From: Astropecten irregularis
Lineage: Eukaryota; Echinodermata; Asteroidea; Paxillosida; Astropectinidae
Assembly (NCBI GenBank): GCA_963971285.1
Contig: OZ020251.1
Span: 4,402,001 to 4,466,000 of the forward strand
Length of the DNA stretch: 64,000 nucleotides
Reading direction: 5' to 3'
Position 1 is the first letter of the stretch. Every line of letters begins with the position of its first letter. A model generated the notes under the pieces. That model made no database searches. It had not been told where the DNA came from and worked only from the letters and a program-made list of their open reading frames with translations. Both the position numbers and the translations under genes were made by a program. Positions 44,701-59,700 of the stretch are shown piece after piece.

Positions 44701-47700
44701 ACGTTCTAAAAGTAAGACCAGAAATTATTTATCGCGTCAACTTTGGTTAATAACTAACCAAAATATTCTAGTAAATAACCTAAATTTTTTCTAATAATTT
44801 CAGTGAACGTCTTTGTAACGTTCTTAAAGTAAGACCAGATATTATTTATCGCGTCAACTTTGGTTAATAACTAACCAAAATATTCTAGTAAATAACCTAA
44901 ATTTTTCTAATAATTTCAGTGAACGTCCTTGTAACGTTCTAAAGGTAAGACCAGATATTATTTATCGCGTCAACTTTGGTTAATAACTAACCAAAATATT
45001 CTAGTAAATAACCTAAATTTTTCTAATAATTTCAGTGAACGTCCTTGTAACGTTCTAAAAGTAAGACCAGAAATTATTTATCGCGTCAACTTTGGTTAAT
45101 AACTAACCAAAATATTCTAGTAAATAACCTAAATTTTTCTAATAATTTCAGTGAACGTCCTTGTAACGTTCTAAAGGTAAGACCAGATATTATTTATCGC
45201 GTCAACTTTGGTTAATAACTAACCAAAATATTCTAGTAAATAACCTAAATTTTTCTAATAATTTCAGTGAACGTCCTTGTAACGTTCTAAAAGTAAGACC
45301 AGATATTATTTATCGCGTCAACTTTGGTTAATAACTAACCAAAATATTCTAGTAAATAACCTTAATTTTTCTAATAATTTCAGTGAACGTCCTTGTAACG
45401 TTCTTAAAGTAAGACCAGATATTGTTTATCGCGTCAACTTTGGTCAATAACTAACCAAAATATTCTAGTAAATAACCTTAATTTTTCTAATAATTTCAGT
45501 GAATGTCCTTGTTACGTTCTTAAAGTAAGACCAGATATTATTTATTGCGTCAACTTTGGTTAATAACTAACCAAAATATTCTAGTAAATAACCGAAATTT
45601 TTCTACTAATTTCAGTGAACGTCCTTGTAACGTTCTAAAAGTAAGACCAGATATTATTTATCGCGTCAACTTTGGTTAATAACTAACCAAAATATTCTAG
45701 TAAATAACCAAAATTTTTCTACTAATTTCAGTGAACGTCCTTGTAACGTTCTAAAAGTAAGACCAGATATTATTTATCGCGTCAACTTTGGTTAATAACT
45801 AACCAAAATATTCTAGTAAATAACCTAAATTTTTCTAATAATTTCAGTGAACGTCCTTGTAACGTTCTAAAAGTAAGACCAGATATTATTTATCGCGTCA
45901 ACTTTGGTTAATAACTAACCAAAATATTCTAGTAAATAACCTTAATTTTTCTAATAATTTCAGTGAATGTCCTTGTAACGTTCTTAAAGTAAGACCAGAT
46001 ATTATTTATTGCTTCAACTTTGGTTAATAACTAACCAAAATATTCTAGTAAATAACCTAAATTTTTCTACTAATTTCAGTGAACGTCCTTGTAACGTTCT
46101 AAAAGTAAGACCAGATATTATTTATCGCGTCAACTTTGGTTAATAACTAACCAAAATATTGTAGTAAATAACCTAAATTTTTCTAATAATTTCAGTGAAC
46201 GTCCTAGTAACGTTCTAAAAGTAAGACCAGATATTATTTATCGCGTCAACTTTGGTTAATAACTAACCAAAATATTCTAGTAAATAACCTAAATTTTTCT
46301 AATAATTTCAGTGAACGTCCTTGTAACGTTCTAAAAGTAAGACCAGAAATTATTTATCGCGTCAACTTTGGTTAATAACTAACCAAAATATTCTAGTAAA
46401 TAACCTAAATTTTTCTAATAATTTCAGTGAACGTCCTTGTAACGTTCTTAAAGTAAGACCAGATATTATTTATCGCGTCAACTTTGTTAATAACTAACCA
46501 AAATATTCTAGTAAATAACCAAAATTTTTCTAATAATTTCAGTGAACGTCCTTGTAACGTTCTAAAGGTAAGACCAGATATTATTTATCGCGTCAACTTT
46601 GGTTAATAACGAACCAAAATATTCTAGTAAATAACCTAAATTTTTCTAATAATTTCAGTGAACGTCCTTGTAACGTTCTAAAAGTAAGACCAGAAATTAT
46701 TTATCGCGTCAACTTTGGTTAAAATCTAACCAAAATATTCTAGTAAATAACCTAAATTTTTCTAATAATTTCAGTGAACGTCCTTGTAACGTTCTTAAAG
46801 TAAGACCAGATATTATTTATCGCGTCAACTTTGGTTAATAACTAACCAAAATATTCTGGTAAATAACCAACATTTTTCTAATAATTTCAGTGAACGTCCT
46901 TGTAACGTTCTAAAGGTAAGACCAGATATTATTTATCGCGTCAACTTTGGTTAATAACTAACCAAAATATTCTAGTAAATAACCTAAATTTTTCTAATAA
47001 TTTCAGTGAACGTCCTTGTAACGTTCTAAAAGTAAGACCAGATATTATTTATCGCGTCAACTTTGGTTAATAACTAACCAAAATATTCTAGTAAATAACC
47101 TTAATTTTTCTAATAATTTCAGTGAACGTCCTTGTAACGTTCTAAAGGTAAGACCAGATATTATTTATCGCGTCAACTTTGGTTAATAACTAACCAAAAT
47201 ATTCTAGTAAATAACCTAAATTTTTCTAATAATTTCAGTTAAACGTCCTTGTCACGTCCTAAAAGTAAGACCAGATATTATTTATCGCGTCAACTTTGGT
47301 TAATAACTAACCAAAATATTCTAGTAAATAACCTTAATTTTTCTAATAATTTCAGTGAACGTCCTTGTAACGTTCTAAAAGTAAGACCAGATATTATTTA
47401 TCGCGTCAACTTTGGTCAATAACTACCCAAAATATTCTAGTAAATAACCTTAATTTTTCTAATAATTTCAGTGAATGTCCTTGTAACGTTCTTAAAGTAA
47501 GACCAGATATTATTTATTGCGTCAACTTTGGTTAATAACTAACCAAAATATTCTAGTAAATAACAGAAATTTTTCTACTAATTTCAGTGAACGTCCTTGT
47601 AACGTTCTAAAAGTAAGACCAGATATTATTTATCGCGTCAACTTTGGTTAATAACTAACCAAAATATTCTAGTAAATAACCGAAATGTTTCTACTAATTT

Positions 47701-50700
47701 CAGTGAACGTCTTTGTAACGTTCTAAAAGTAAGACCAGATATTATTTATCGCGTCAACTTTGGTTAATAACTAACCAAAATATTCTAGTAAATAACCTAA
47801 ATTTTTCTAATAATTTCAGTGAACGTCCTAGTAACGTTCTTAAAGTAAGACCAGATATTATTTATCGCGTCAACTTTGGTTAATAACTAACCAAAATATT
47901 CTAGTAAATAACCTAAATTTTTCTAATAATTTCAGTGAACGTCCTTGTAACGTTCTAAAAGTAAGACCAGAAATTATTTATCGCGTCAACTTTGGTTAAT
48001 AACTAACCAAAATATTCTAGTAAATAACCTAAATTTTTTCTAATAATTTCAGTGAACGTCTTTGTAACGTTCTTAAAGTAAGACCAGATATTATTTATCG
48101 CGTCAACTTTGGTTAATAACTAACCAAAATATTCTAGTAAATAACCTAAATTTTTCTAATAATTTCAGTGAACGTCCTTGTAACGTTCTAAAGGTAAGAC
48201 CAGATATTATTTATCGCGTCAACTTTGGTTAATAACTAACCAAAATATTCTAGTAAATAACCTAAATTTTTCTAATAATTTCAGTGAACGTCCTTGTAAC
48301 GTTCTAAAAGTAAGACCAGAAATTATTTATCGCGTCAACTTTGGTTAATAACTAACCAAAATATTCTAGTAAATAACCTAAATTTTTCTAATAATTTCAG
48401 TGAACGTCCTTGTAACGTTCTAAAGGTAAGACCAGATATTATTTATCGCGTCAACTTTGGTTAATAACTAACCAAAATATTCTAGTAAATAACCTAAATT
48501 TTTCTAATAATTTCAGTGAACGTCCTTGTAACGTTCTAAAAGTAAGACCAGATATTATTTATCGCGTCAACTTTGGTTAATAACTAACCAAAATATTCTA
48601 GTAAATAACCTTAATTTTTCTAATAATTTCAGTGAACGTCCTTGTAACGTTCTTAAAGTAAGACCAGATATTGTTTATCGCGTCAACTTTGGTCAATAAC
48701 TAACCAAAATATTCTAGTAAATAACCTTAATTTTTCTAATAATTTCAGTGAATGTCCTTGTTACGTTCTTAAAGTAAGACCAGATATTATTTATTGCGTC
48801 AACTTTGGTTAATAACTAACCAAAATATTCTAGTAAATAACCGAAATTTTTCTACTAATTTCAGTGAACGTCCTTGTAACGTTCTAAAAGTAAGACCAGA
48901 TATTATTTATCGCGTCAACTTTGGTTAATAACTAACCAAAATATTCTAGTAAATAACCAAAATTTTTCTACTAATTTCAGTGAACGTCCTTGTAACGTTC
49001 TAAAAGTAAGACCAGATATTATTTATCGCGTCAACTTTGGTTAATAACTAACCAAAATATTCTAGTAAATAACCTAAATTTTTCTAATAATTTCAGTGAA
49101 CGTCCTTGTAACGTTCTAAAAGTAAGACCAGATATTATTTATCGCGTCAACTTTGGTTAATAACTAACCAAAATATTCTAGTAAATAACCTTAATTTTTC
49201 TAATAATTTCAGTGAATGTCCTTGTAACGTTCTTAAAGTAAGACCAGATATTATTTATTGCTTCAACTTTGGTTAATAACTAACCAAAATATTCTAGTAA
49301 ATAACCTAAATTTTTCTACTAATTTCAGTGAACGTCCTTGTAACGTTCTAAAAGTAAGACCAGATATTATTTATCGCGTCAACTTTGGTTAATAACTAAC
49401 CAAAATATTGTAGTAAATAACCTAAATTTTTCTAATAATTTCAGTGAACGTCCTAGTAACGTTCTAAAAGTAAGACCAGATATTATTTATCGCGTCAACT
49501 TTGGTTAATAACTAACCAAAATATTCTAGTAAATAACCTAAATTTTTCTAATAATTTCAGTGAACGTCCTTGTAACGTTCTAAAAGTAAGACCAGAAATT
49601 ATTTATCGCGTCAACTTTGGTTAATAACTAACCAAAATATTCTAGTAAATAACCTAAATTTTTCTAATAATTTCAGTGAACGTCCTTGTAACGTTCTTAA
49701 AGTAAGACCAGATATTATTTATCGCGTCAACTTTGTTAATAACTAACCAAAATATTCTAGTAAATAACCAAAATTTTTCTAATAATTTCAGTGAACGTCC
49801 TTGTAACGTTCTAAAGGTAAGACCAGATATTATTTATCGCGTCAACTTTGGTTAATAACGAACCAAAATATTCTAGTAAATAACCTAAATTTTTCTAATA
49901 ATTTCAGTGAACGTCCTTGTAACGTTCTAAAAGTAAGACCAGATATTATTTATCGCGTCAACTTTGGTTAATAACTAACCAAAATATTCTAGTAAATAAC
50001 CTTAATTTTTCTAATAATTTCAGTGAACGTCCTTGTAACGTTCTTAAAGTAAGACCAGATATTATTTATCGCGTCAACTTTGGTCAATAACTAACCAAAA
50101 TATTCTAGTAAATAACCTTAATTTTTCTAATAATTTCAGTGAATGTCCTTGTAACGTTCTTAAAGTAAGACCAGATATTATTTATTGCGTCAACTTTGGT
50201 TAATAACTAACCAAAATATTCTAGTAAATAACAGAAATTTTTCTACTTGAAATTTTTCTACTAATTTCAGTGAACGTCCTTGTAACGTTCTAAAAGTAAG
50301 ACCAGATATTATTTATCGCGTCAACTTTGGTTAATAACTAACCAAAATATTCTAGTAAATAACCGAAATGTTTCTACTAATTTCAGTGAACGTCTTTGTA
50401 ACGTTCTAAAAGTAAGACCAGATATTATTTATCGCGTCAACTTTGGTTAATAACTAACCAAAATATTCTAGTAAATAACCTAAATTTTTCTAATAATTTC
50501 AGTGAACGTCCTAGTAACGTTCTAAAAGTAAGACCAGATATTATTTATCGCGTCAACTTTGGTTAATAACTAACCAAAATATTCTTGTAAATAACCTAAA
50601 TTTTTCTAATAATTTCAGTGAACGTCCTTGTAACGTTCTAAAAGTAAGACCAGAAATTATTTATCGCGTCAACTTTGGTTAATAACTAACCAAAATATTC

Positions 50701-53700
50701 TAGTAAATAACCTAAATTTTTCTAATAATTTCAGTGAACGTCCTTGTAACGTTCTAAAAGTAAGACCAGATATTATTTATCGCGTCAACTTTGGTTAATA
50801 ACTAACCAAAATATTCTAGTAAATAACCAAAATTTTTCTAATAATTTCAGTGAACGTCCTTGTAACGTTCTAAAGGTAAGACCAGATATTATTTATCGCG
50901 TCAACTTTGGTTAATAACTAACCAAAATATTCTAGTAAATAAACTAAATTTTTCTAATAATTTCAGTGAACGTCCTTGTAAAGTTCTAAAAGTAAGACCA
51001 GATATTATTTATCGCGTCAACTTTGGTTAATAACTAACCAAATTATTCTAGTAAATAACCTAAATTGTTCTAATAATTTCAGTGAACGTCCTTGTAACGT
51101 TCTAAAAGTAAGACCAGATATTATTTATCGCGTCAACTTTGGTTAATAACTAACCAAAATATTCTAGTAAATAACCTAAATTTTTCTAATCATTTCAGTG
51201 AACGTCCTTGTAACGTTCTTAAGTAAGACCAGATATTATTTATCGCGTCAACTTTGGTTAATAACTAACCAAAATATTCTATTAAATAACCTAAATTTTT
51301 CTAATAATTTCCGTGAACGTCCTTGTAACGTTCTAAAAGTAAGACCAGATATTATTTATCGCGTCAACTTTGGTTAATAACTAACCAAAATATTCTATTA
51401 AATAACCTAAATTTTCTAATAATTTCAGTGAACGTCCTCGTAACGTTCTAAAAGTAAGACCAGATATTATTTATCGCGTCAACTTTGGTTAATAACTAAC
51501 CAAAATATTCTAGTAAATAACCTTAATTTTTCTAATAATTTCAGTGAACGTCCTTGTAACTAAAAGTAAGACCAGATATTATTTATCGCGTCAACTTTGG
51601 TCAATAACTAACCAAAATATTCTAGTAAATAACCTTAATTTTTCTAATAATTTCAGTGAATGTCCTTGTAACGTTCTTAAAGTAAGACCAGATATTATTT
51701 ATTGCGTCAACTTTGGTTAATAACTAACCAAAATATTCTAGTAAATAACCGAAATTTTTCTACTAATTTCAGTGAACGTCCTTGTAACGTTCTAAAAGTA
51801 AGACCAGATATTATTTATCGCGTCAACTTTGGTTAATAACTAACCAAAATATTCTAGTAAATAACCTAAATTTTTCTAATAATTTCAGTGAACGTCCTTG
51901 TCACGTCCTAAAAGTAAGACCAGATATTATTTATCGCGTCAACTTTGGTTAATAACTAACCAAAATATTCTAGTAAATAACCTTAATTTTTCTAATAATT
52001 TCAGTGAACGTCCTTGTAACGTTCTAAAAGTAAGACCAGATATTATTTATCGCGTCAACTTTGGTCAATAACTAACCAAAATATTCTAGTAAATAACCTT
52101 AATTTTTCTAATAATTTCAGTGAACGTCCTTGTAACGTTCTTAAAGTAAGACCAGATATTATTTATTGCGTCAACTTTGGTTAATAACTAACCAAAATAT
52201 TCTAGTAAATAACCAAAATTTTTCTAATAATTTCAGTGAACGTCCTTGTAACGTTCTAAAGGTAAGACCAGATATTATTTATCGCGTCAACTTTGGTTAA
52301 TAACTAACCAAAATATTCTAGTAAATAACCTAAATTTTTCTAATAATTTCAGTGAACGTCCTTGTAACGTTCTAAAAGTAAGACCAGATATTATTTATCG
52401 CGTCAACTTTGGTTAATAACTAACCAAAATATTCTAGTAAATAACCTTAATTTTTCTAATAATTTCAGTGAACGTCCTTGTAACGTTCTAAAGGTAAGAC
52501 CAGATATTATTTATCGCGTCAACTTTGGTTAATAACTAACCAAAATATTCTAGTAAATAACCTAAATTTTTCTAATAATTTCAGTGAACGTCCTTGTCAC
52601 GTCCTAAAAGTAAGACCAGATATTATTTATCGCGTCAACTTTGGTTAATAACTAACCAAAATATTCTAGTAAATAACCTTAATTTTTCTAATAATTTCAG
52701 TGAACGTCCTTGTAACGAAAAGTAAGACCATATATTATTTATCGCGTCAACTTTGGTCAATAACTAACCAGAATATTCTAGTAAATAACCTTAATTTTTC
52801 TAATAATTTCAGTGAATGTCCTTGTAACGTTCTTAAAGTAAGACCAGATATTATTTATTGCGTCAACTTTGGTTAATAACTAACCAAAATATTCTAGTAA
52901 ATAACCGAAATTTTTCTACTAATTTCAGTGAACGTCCTTGTAACGTTCTAAAAGTAAGACCAGATATTATTTATCGCGTTAACTTTGGTTAATAACTAAC
53001 CAAAATATTCTAGTAAATAACCTTAATTTTTCTAATAATTTCAGCGAACGTCCTTGTAACGTTCTTAAAGTAAGACCAGATATTATTTATCGCGTCATCT
53101 TTGGTTAATAACTAACCAAAATATTCTAGTAAATAACCGAAATTTTCTACTAATTTCAGTGAACGTCCTTGTAACGTTCTAAAAGTAAGACCAGATATTA
53201 TTTATCGCGTCAACTTTGGTTAATAACTAACCAAAATATTCTAGTAAATAACCTAAATTTTTCTTATCATTTCAGTGAACGTCCTTGTAACGTTCTAAAA
53301 GTAAGACCAGATATTATTTATCGCGTCAACTTTGGTTAATAACTAACCAAAATATTCTAGTAAATAACCGAAATTTTTCTACTAATTTCAGTGAACGTCC
53401 TTGTAACGTTCTAAAAGTAAGACCAGATATTATTTATCGCGTCAACTTTGGTTAATAACTACCCAAAATATTCTAGTAAATAACCTTAATTTTTCTAATA
53501 ATTTCAGTGAATGTCCTTGTAACGTTCTTAAAGTAAGACCAGATATTATTTATTGCGTCAACTTTGGTTAATAACTAACCAAAATATTCTAGTAAATAAC
53601 AGAAATTTTTCTACTAATTTCAGTGAACGTCCTTGTAACGTTCTAAAAGTAAGACCAGATATTATTTATCGCGTCAACTTTGGTTAATAACTAACCAAAA

Positions 53701-56700
53701 TATTCTAGTAAATAACCGAAATGTTTCTACTAATTTCAGTGAACGTCTTTGTAACGTTCTAAAAGTAAGACCAGATATTATTTATCGCGTCAACTTTGGT
53801 TAATAACTAACCAAAATATTCTAGTAAATAACCTAAATTTTTCTAATAATTTCAGTGAACGTCCTAGTAACGTTCTTAAAGTAAGACCAGATATTATTTA
53901 TCGCGTCAACTTTGGTTAATAACTAACCAAAATATTCTAGTAAATAACCTAAATTTTTCTAATAATTTCAGTGAACGTCCTTGTAACGTTCTAAAAGTAA
54001 GACCAGAAATTATTTATCGCGTCAACTTTGGTTAATAACTAACCAAAATATTCTAGTAAATAACCTAAATTTTTTCTAATAATTTCAGTGAACGTCTTTG
54101 TAACGTTCTTAAAGTAAGACCAGATATTATTTATCGCGTCAACTTTGGTTAATAACTAACCAAAATATTCTAGTAAATAACCTAAATTTTTCTAATAATT
54201 TCAGTGAACGTCCTTGTAACGTTCTAAAGGTAAGACCAGATATTATTTATCGCGTCAACTTTGGTTAATAACTAACCAAAATATTCTAGTAAATAACCTA
54301 AATTTTTCTAATAATTTCAGTGAACGTCCTTGTAACGTTCTAAAAGTAAGACCAGAAATTATTTATCGCGTCAACTTTGGTTAATAACTAACCAAAATAT
54401 TCTAGTAAATAACCTAAATTTTTCTAATAATTTCAGTGAACGTCCTTGTAACGTTCTAAAGGTAAGACCAGATATTATTTATCGCGTCAACTTTGGTTAA
54501 TAACTAACCAAAATATTCTAGTAAATAACCTAAATTTTTCTAATAATTTCAGTGAACGTCCTTGTAACGTTCTAAAAGTAAGACCAGATATTATTTATCG
54601 CGTCAACTTTGGTTAATAACTAACCAAAATATTCTAGTAAATAACCTTAATTTTTCTAATAATTTCAGTGAACGTCCTTGTAACGTTCTTAAAGTAAGAC
54701 CAGATATTGTTTATCGCGTCAACTTTGGTCAATAACTAACCAAAATATTCTAGTAAATAACCTTAATTTTTCTAATAATTTCAGTGAATGTCCTTGTTAC
54801 GTTCTTAAAGTAAGACCAGATATTATTTATTGCGTCAACTTTGGTTAATAACTAACCAAAATATTCTAGTAAATAACCGAAATTTTTCTACTAATTTCAG
54901 TGAACGTCCTTGTAACGTTCTAAAAGTAAGACCAGATATTATTTATCGCGTCAACTTTGGTTAATAACTAACCAAAATATTCTAGTAAATAACCAAAATT
55001 TTTCTACTAATTTCAGTGAACGTCCTTGTAACGTTCTAAAAGTAAGACCAGATATTATTTATCGCGTCAACTTTGGTTAATAACTAACCAAAATATTCTA
55101 GTAAATAACCTAAATTTTTCTAATAATTTCAGTGAACGTCCTTGTAACGTTCTAAAAGTAAGACCAGATATTATTTATCGCGTCAACTTTGGTTAATAAC
55201 TAACCAAAATATTCTAGTAAATAACCTTAATTTTTCTAATAATTTCAGTGAATGTCCTTGTAACGTTCTTAAAGTAAGACCAGATATTATTTATTGCTTC
55301 AACTTTGGTTAATAACTAACCAAAATATTCTAGTAAATAACCTAAATTTTTCTACTAATTTCAGTGAACGTCCTTGTAACGTTCTAAAAGTAAGACCAGA
55401 TATTATTTATCGCGTCAACTTTGGTTAATAACTAACCAAAATATTGTAGTAAATAACCTAAATTTTTCTAATAATTTCAGTGAACGTCCTAGTAACGTTC
55501 TAAAAGTAAGACCAGATATTATTTATCGCGTCAACTTTGGTTAATAACTAACCAAAATATTCTAGTAAATAACCTAAATTTTTCTAATAATTTCAGTGAA
55601 CGTCCTTGTAACGTTCTAAAAGTAAGACCAGAAATTATTTATCGCGTCAACTTTGGTTAATAACTAACCAAAATATTCTAGTAAATAACCTAAATTTTTC
55701 TAATAATTTCAGTGAACGTCCTTGTAACGTTCTTAAAGTAAGACCAGATATTATTTATCGCGTCAACTTTGTTAATAACTAACCAAAATATTCTAGTAAA
55801 TAACCAAAATTTTTCTAATAATTTCAGTGAACGTCCTTGTAACGTTCTAAAGGTAAGACCAGATATTATTTATCGCGTCAACTTTGGTTAATAACGAACC
55901 AAAATATTCTAGTAAATAACCTAAATTTTTCTAATAATTTCAGTGAACGTCCTTGTAACGTTCTAAAAGTAAGACCAGATATTATTTATCGCGTCAACTT
56001 TGGTTAATAACTAACCAAAATATTCTAGTAAATAACCTTAATTTTTCTAATAATTTCAGTGAACGTCCTTGTAACGTTCTTAAAGTAAGACCAGATATTA
56101 TTTATCGCGTCAACTTTGGTCAATAACTAACCAAAATATTCTAGTAAATAAACTAAATTTTTCTAATAATTTCAGTGAACGTCCTTGTAAAGTTCTAAAA
56201 GTAAGACCAGATATTATTTATCGCGTCAACTTTGGTTAATAACTAACCAAATTATTCTAGTAAATAACCTAAATTGTTCTAATAATTTCAGTGAACGTCC
56301 TTGTAACGTTCTAAAAGTAAGACCAGATATTATTTATCGCGTCAACTTTGGTTAATAACTAACCAAAATATTCTAGTAAATAACCTAAATTTTTCTAATC
56401 ATTTCAGTGAACGTCCTTGTAACGTTCTTAAGTAAGACCAGATATTATTTATCGCGTCAACTTTGGTTAATAACTAACCAAAATATTCTATTAAATAACC
56501 TAAATTTTTCTAATAATTTCCGTGAACGTCCTTGTAACGTTCTAAAAGTAAGACCAGATATTATTTATCGCGTCAACTTTGGTTAATAACTAACCAAAAT
56601 ATTCTATTAAATAACCTAAATTTTCTAATAATTTCAGTGAACGTCCTCGTAACGTTCTAAAAGTAAGACCAGATATTATTTATCGCGTCAACTTTGGTTA

Positions 56701-59700
56701 ATAACTAACCAAAATATTCTAGTAAATAACCTTAATTTTTCTAATAATTTCAGTGAACGTCCTTGTAACTAAAAGTAAGACCAGATATTATTTATCGCGT
56801 CAACTTTGGTCAATAACTAACCAAAATATTCTAGTAAATAACCTTAATTTTTCTAATAATTTCAGTGAATGTCCTTGTAACGTTCTTAAAGTAAGACCAG
56901 ATATTATTTATTGCGTCAACTTTGGTTAATAACTAACCAAAATATTCTAGTAAATAACCGAAATTTTTCTACTAATTTCAGTGAACGTCCTTGTAACGTT
57001 CTAAAAGTAAGACCAGATATTATTTATCGCGTTAACTTTGGTTAATAACTAACCAAAATATTCTAGTAAATAACCTTAATTTTTCTAATAATTTCAGCGA
57101 ACGTCCTTGTAACGTTCTAAAAGTAAGACCAGATATTATTTATCGCGTCAACTTTGGTTAATAACTAACCAAAATATTCTAGTAAATAACCTTAATTTTT
57201 CTAATAATTTCAGTGAACGTCCTTGTAACGTTCTAAAGGTAAGACCAGATATTATTTATCGCGTCAACTTTGGTTAATAACTAACCAAAATATTCTAGTA
57301 AATAACCTAAATTTTTCTAATAATTTCAGTGAACGTCCTTGTCACGTCCTAAAAGTAAGACCAGATATTATTTATCGCGTCAACTTTGGTTAATAACTAA
57401 CCAAAATATTCTAGTAAATAACCTTAATTTTTCTAATAATTTCAGTGAACGTCCTTGTAACGTTCTAAAAGTAAGACCAGATATTATTTATCGCGTCAAC
57501 TTTGGTCAATAACTAACCAAAATATTCTAGTAAATAACCTTAATTTTTCTAATAATTTCAGTGAACGTCCTTGTAACGTTCTTAAAGTAAGACCAGATAT
57601 TATTTATTGCGTCAACTTTGGTTAATAACTAACCAAAATATTCTAGTAAATAACCAAAATTTTTCTAATAATTTCAGTGAACGTCCTTGTAACGTTCTAA
57701 AGGTAAGACCAGATATTATTTATCGCGTCAACTTTGGTTAATAACTAACCAAAATATTCTAGTAAATAACCTAAATTTTTCTAATAATTTCAGTGAACGT
57801 CCTTGTAACGTTCTAAAAGTAAGACCAGATATTATTTATCGCGTCAACTTTGGTTAATAACTAACCAAAATATTCTAGTAAATAACCTTAATTTTTCTAA
57901 TAATTTCAGTGAACGTCCTTGTAACGTTCTAAAGGTAAGACCAGATATTATTTATCGCGTCAACTTTGGTTAATAACTAACCAAAATATTCTAGTAAATA
58001 ACCTAAATTTTTCTAATAATTTCAGTGAACGTCCTTGTCACGTCCTAAAAGTAAGACCAGATATTATTTATCGCGTCAACTTTGGTTAATAACTAACCAA
58101 AATATTCTAGTAAATAACCTTAATTTTTCTAATAATTTCAGTGAACGTCCTTGTAACGAAAAGTAAGACCATATATTATTTATCGCGTCAACTTTGGTCA
58201 ATAACTAACCAGAATATTCTAGTAAATAACCTTAATTTTTCTAATAATTTCAGTGAATGTCCTTGTAACGTTCTTAAAGTAAGACCAGATATTATTTATT
58301 GCGTCAACTTTGGTTAATAACTAACCAAAATATTCTAGTAAATAACCGAAATTTTTCTACTAATTTCAGTGAACGTCCTTGTAACGTTCTAAAAGTAAGA
58401 CCAGATATTATTTATCGCGTTAACTTTGGTTAATAACTAACCAAAATATTCTAGTAAATAACCTTAATTTTTCTAATAATTTCAGCGAACGTCCTTGTAA
58501 CGTTCTTAAAGTAAGACCAGATATTATTTATCGCGTCATCTTTGGTTAATAACTAACCAAAATATTCTAGTAAATAACCGAAATTTTCTACTAATTTCAG
58601 TGAACGTCCTTGTAACGTTCTAAAAGTAAGACCAGATATTATTTATCGCGTCAACTTTGGTTAATAACTAACCAAAATATTCTAGTAAATAACCTAAATT
58701 TTTCTTATCATTTCAGTGAACGTCCTTGTAACGTTCTAAAAGTAAGACCAGATATTATTTATCGCGTCAACTTTGGTTAATAACTAACCAAAATATTCTA
58801 GTAAATAACCGAAATTTTTCTACTAATTTCAGTGAACGTCCTTGTAACGTTCTAAAAGTAAGACCAGATATTATTTATCGCGTCAACTTTGGTTAATAAC
58901 TAACCAAAATATTCTAGTAAATAACCGAAATGTTTCTACTAATTTCAGTGAACGTCCTTGTCACGTCCTAAAAGTAAGACCAGATATTATTTATCGCGTC
59001 AACTTTGGTTAATAACTAACCCAAATATTCTAGTAAATAACCTAAATTTTTCTAATCATTTCAGTGAACGTCCTTGTAACGTTCTCAAAGTAAGACCAGA
59101 TATTATTTATCGCGTCAACTTTGGTTAATAACTAACCAAAATATTCTAGTAAAAAACCTAAATTTTTCTTATCATTTCAGTGAACGTCCTTGTAACGTTC
59201 TAAAAGTAAGACAAGATATTATTTATCGCGTCAACTTTGGTTAATAACTAACCAAAATATTCTAGTAAATAACCTAAATTTTTCTACTAATTTCAGTGAA
59301 CGTCCTTGTAACGTTCTAAAAGTAAGACCAGATATTATTTATCGCGTCAACTTTGGTTAATAACTAACCAAAATATTTTAGTAAATAACCTAAATTTTTC
59401 TACTAATTTCAGTGAACGTCCTTGTAACGTTCTTAAGTAAGACCAGATATTATTTATCGCGTCAACTTTGGTTAATAACTAACCAAAATATTCTAGTAAA
59501 TAACCGAAATTTTTCTACTAATTTCAGTGAACGTCCTTGTAACGTTCTAAAAGTAAGACCAGATATTATTTATCGCGTCAACTTTGGTTAATAACTAACC
59601 AAAATATTCTAGTAAATAACCTAAATTTTTCTAATAATTTCAGTGAACGTCCTTGTAACGTTCTAAAAGTAAGACCAGATATTATTTATCGCGTCAACTT

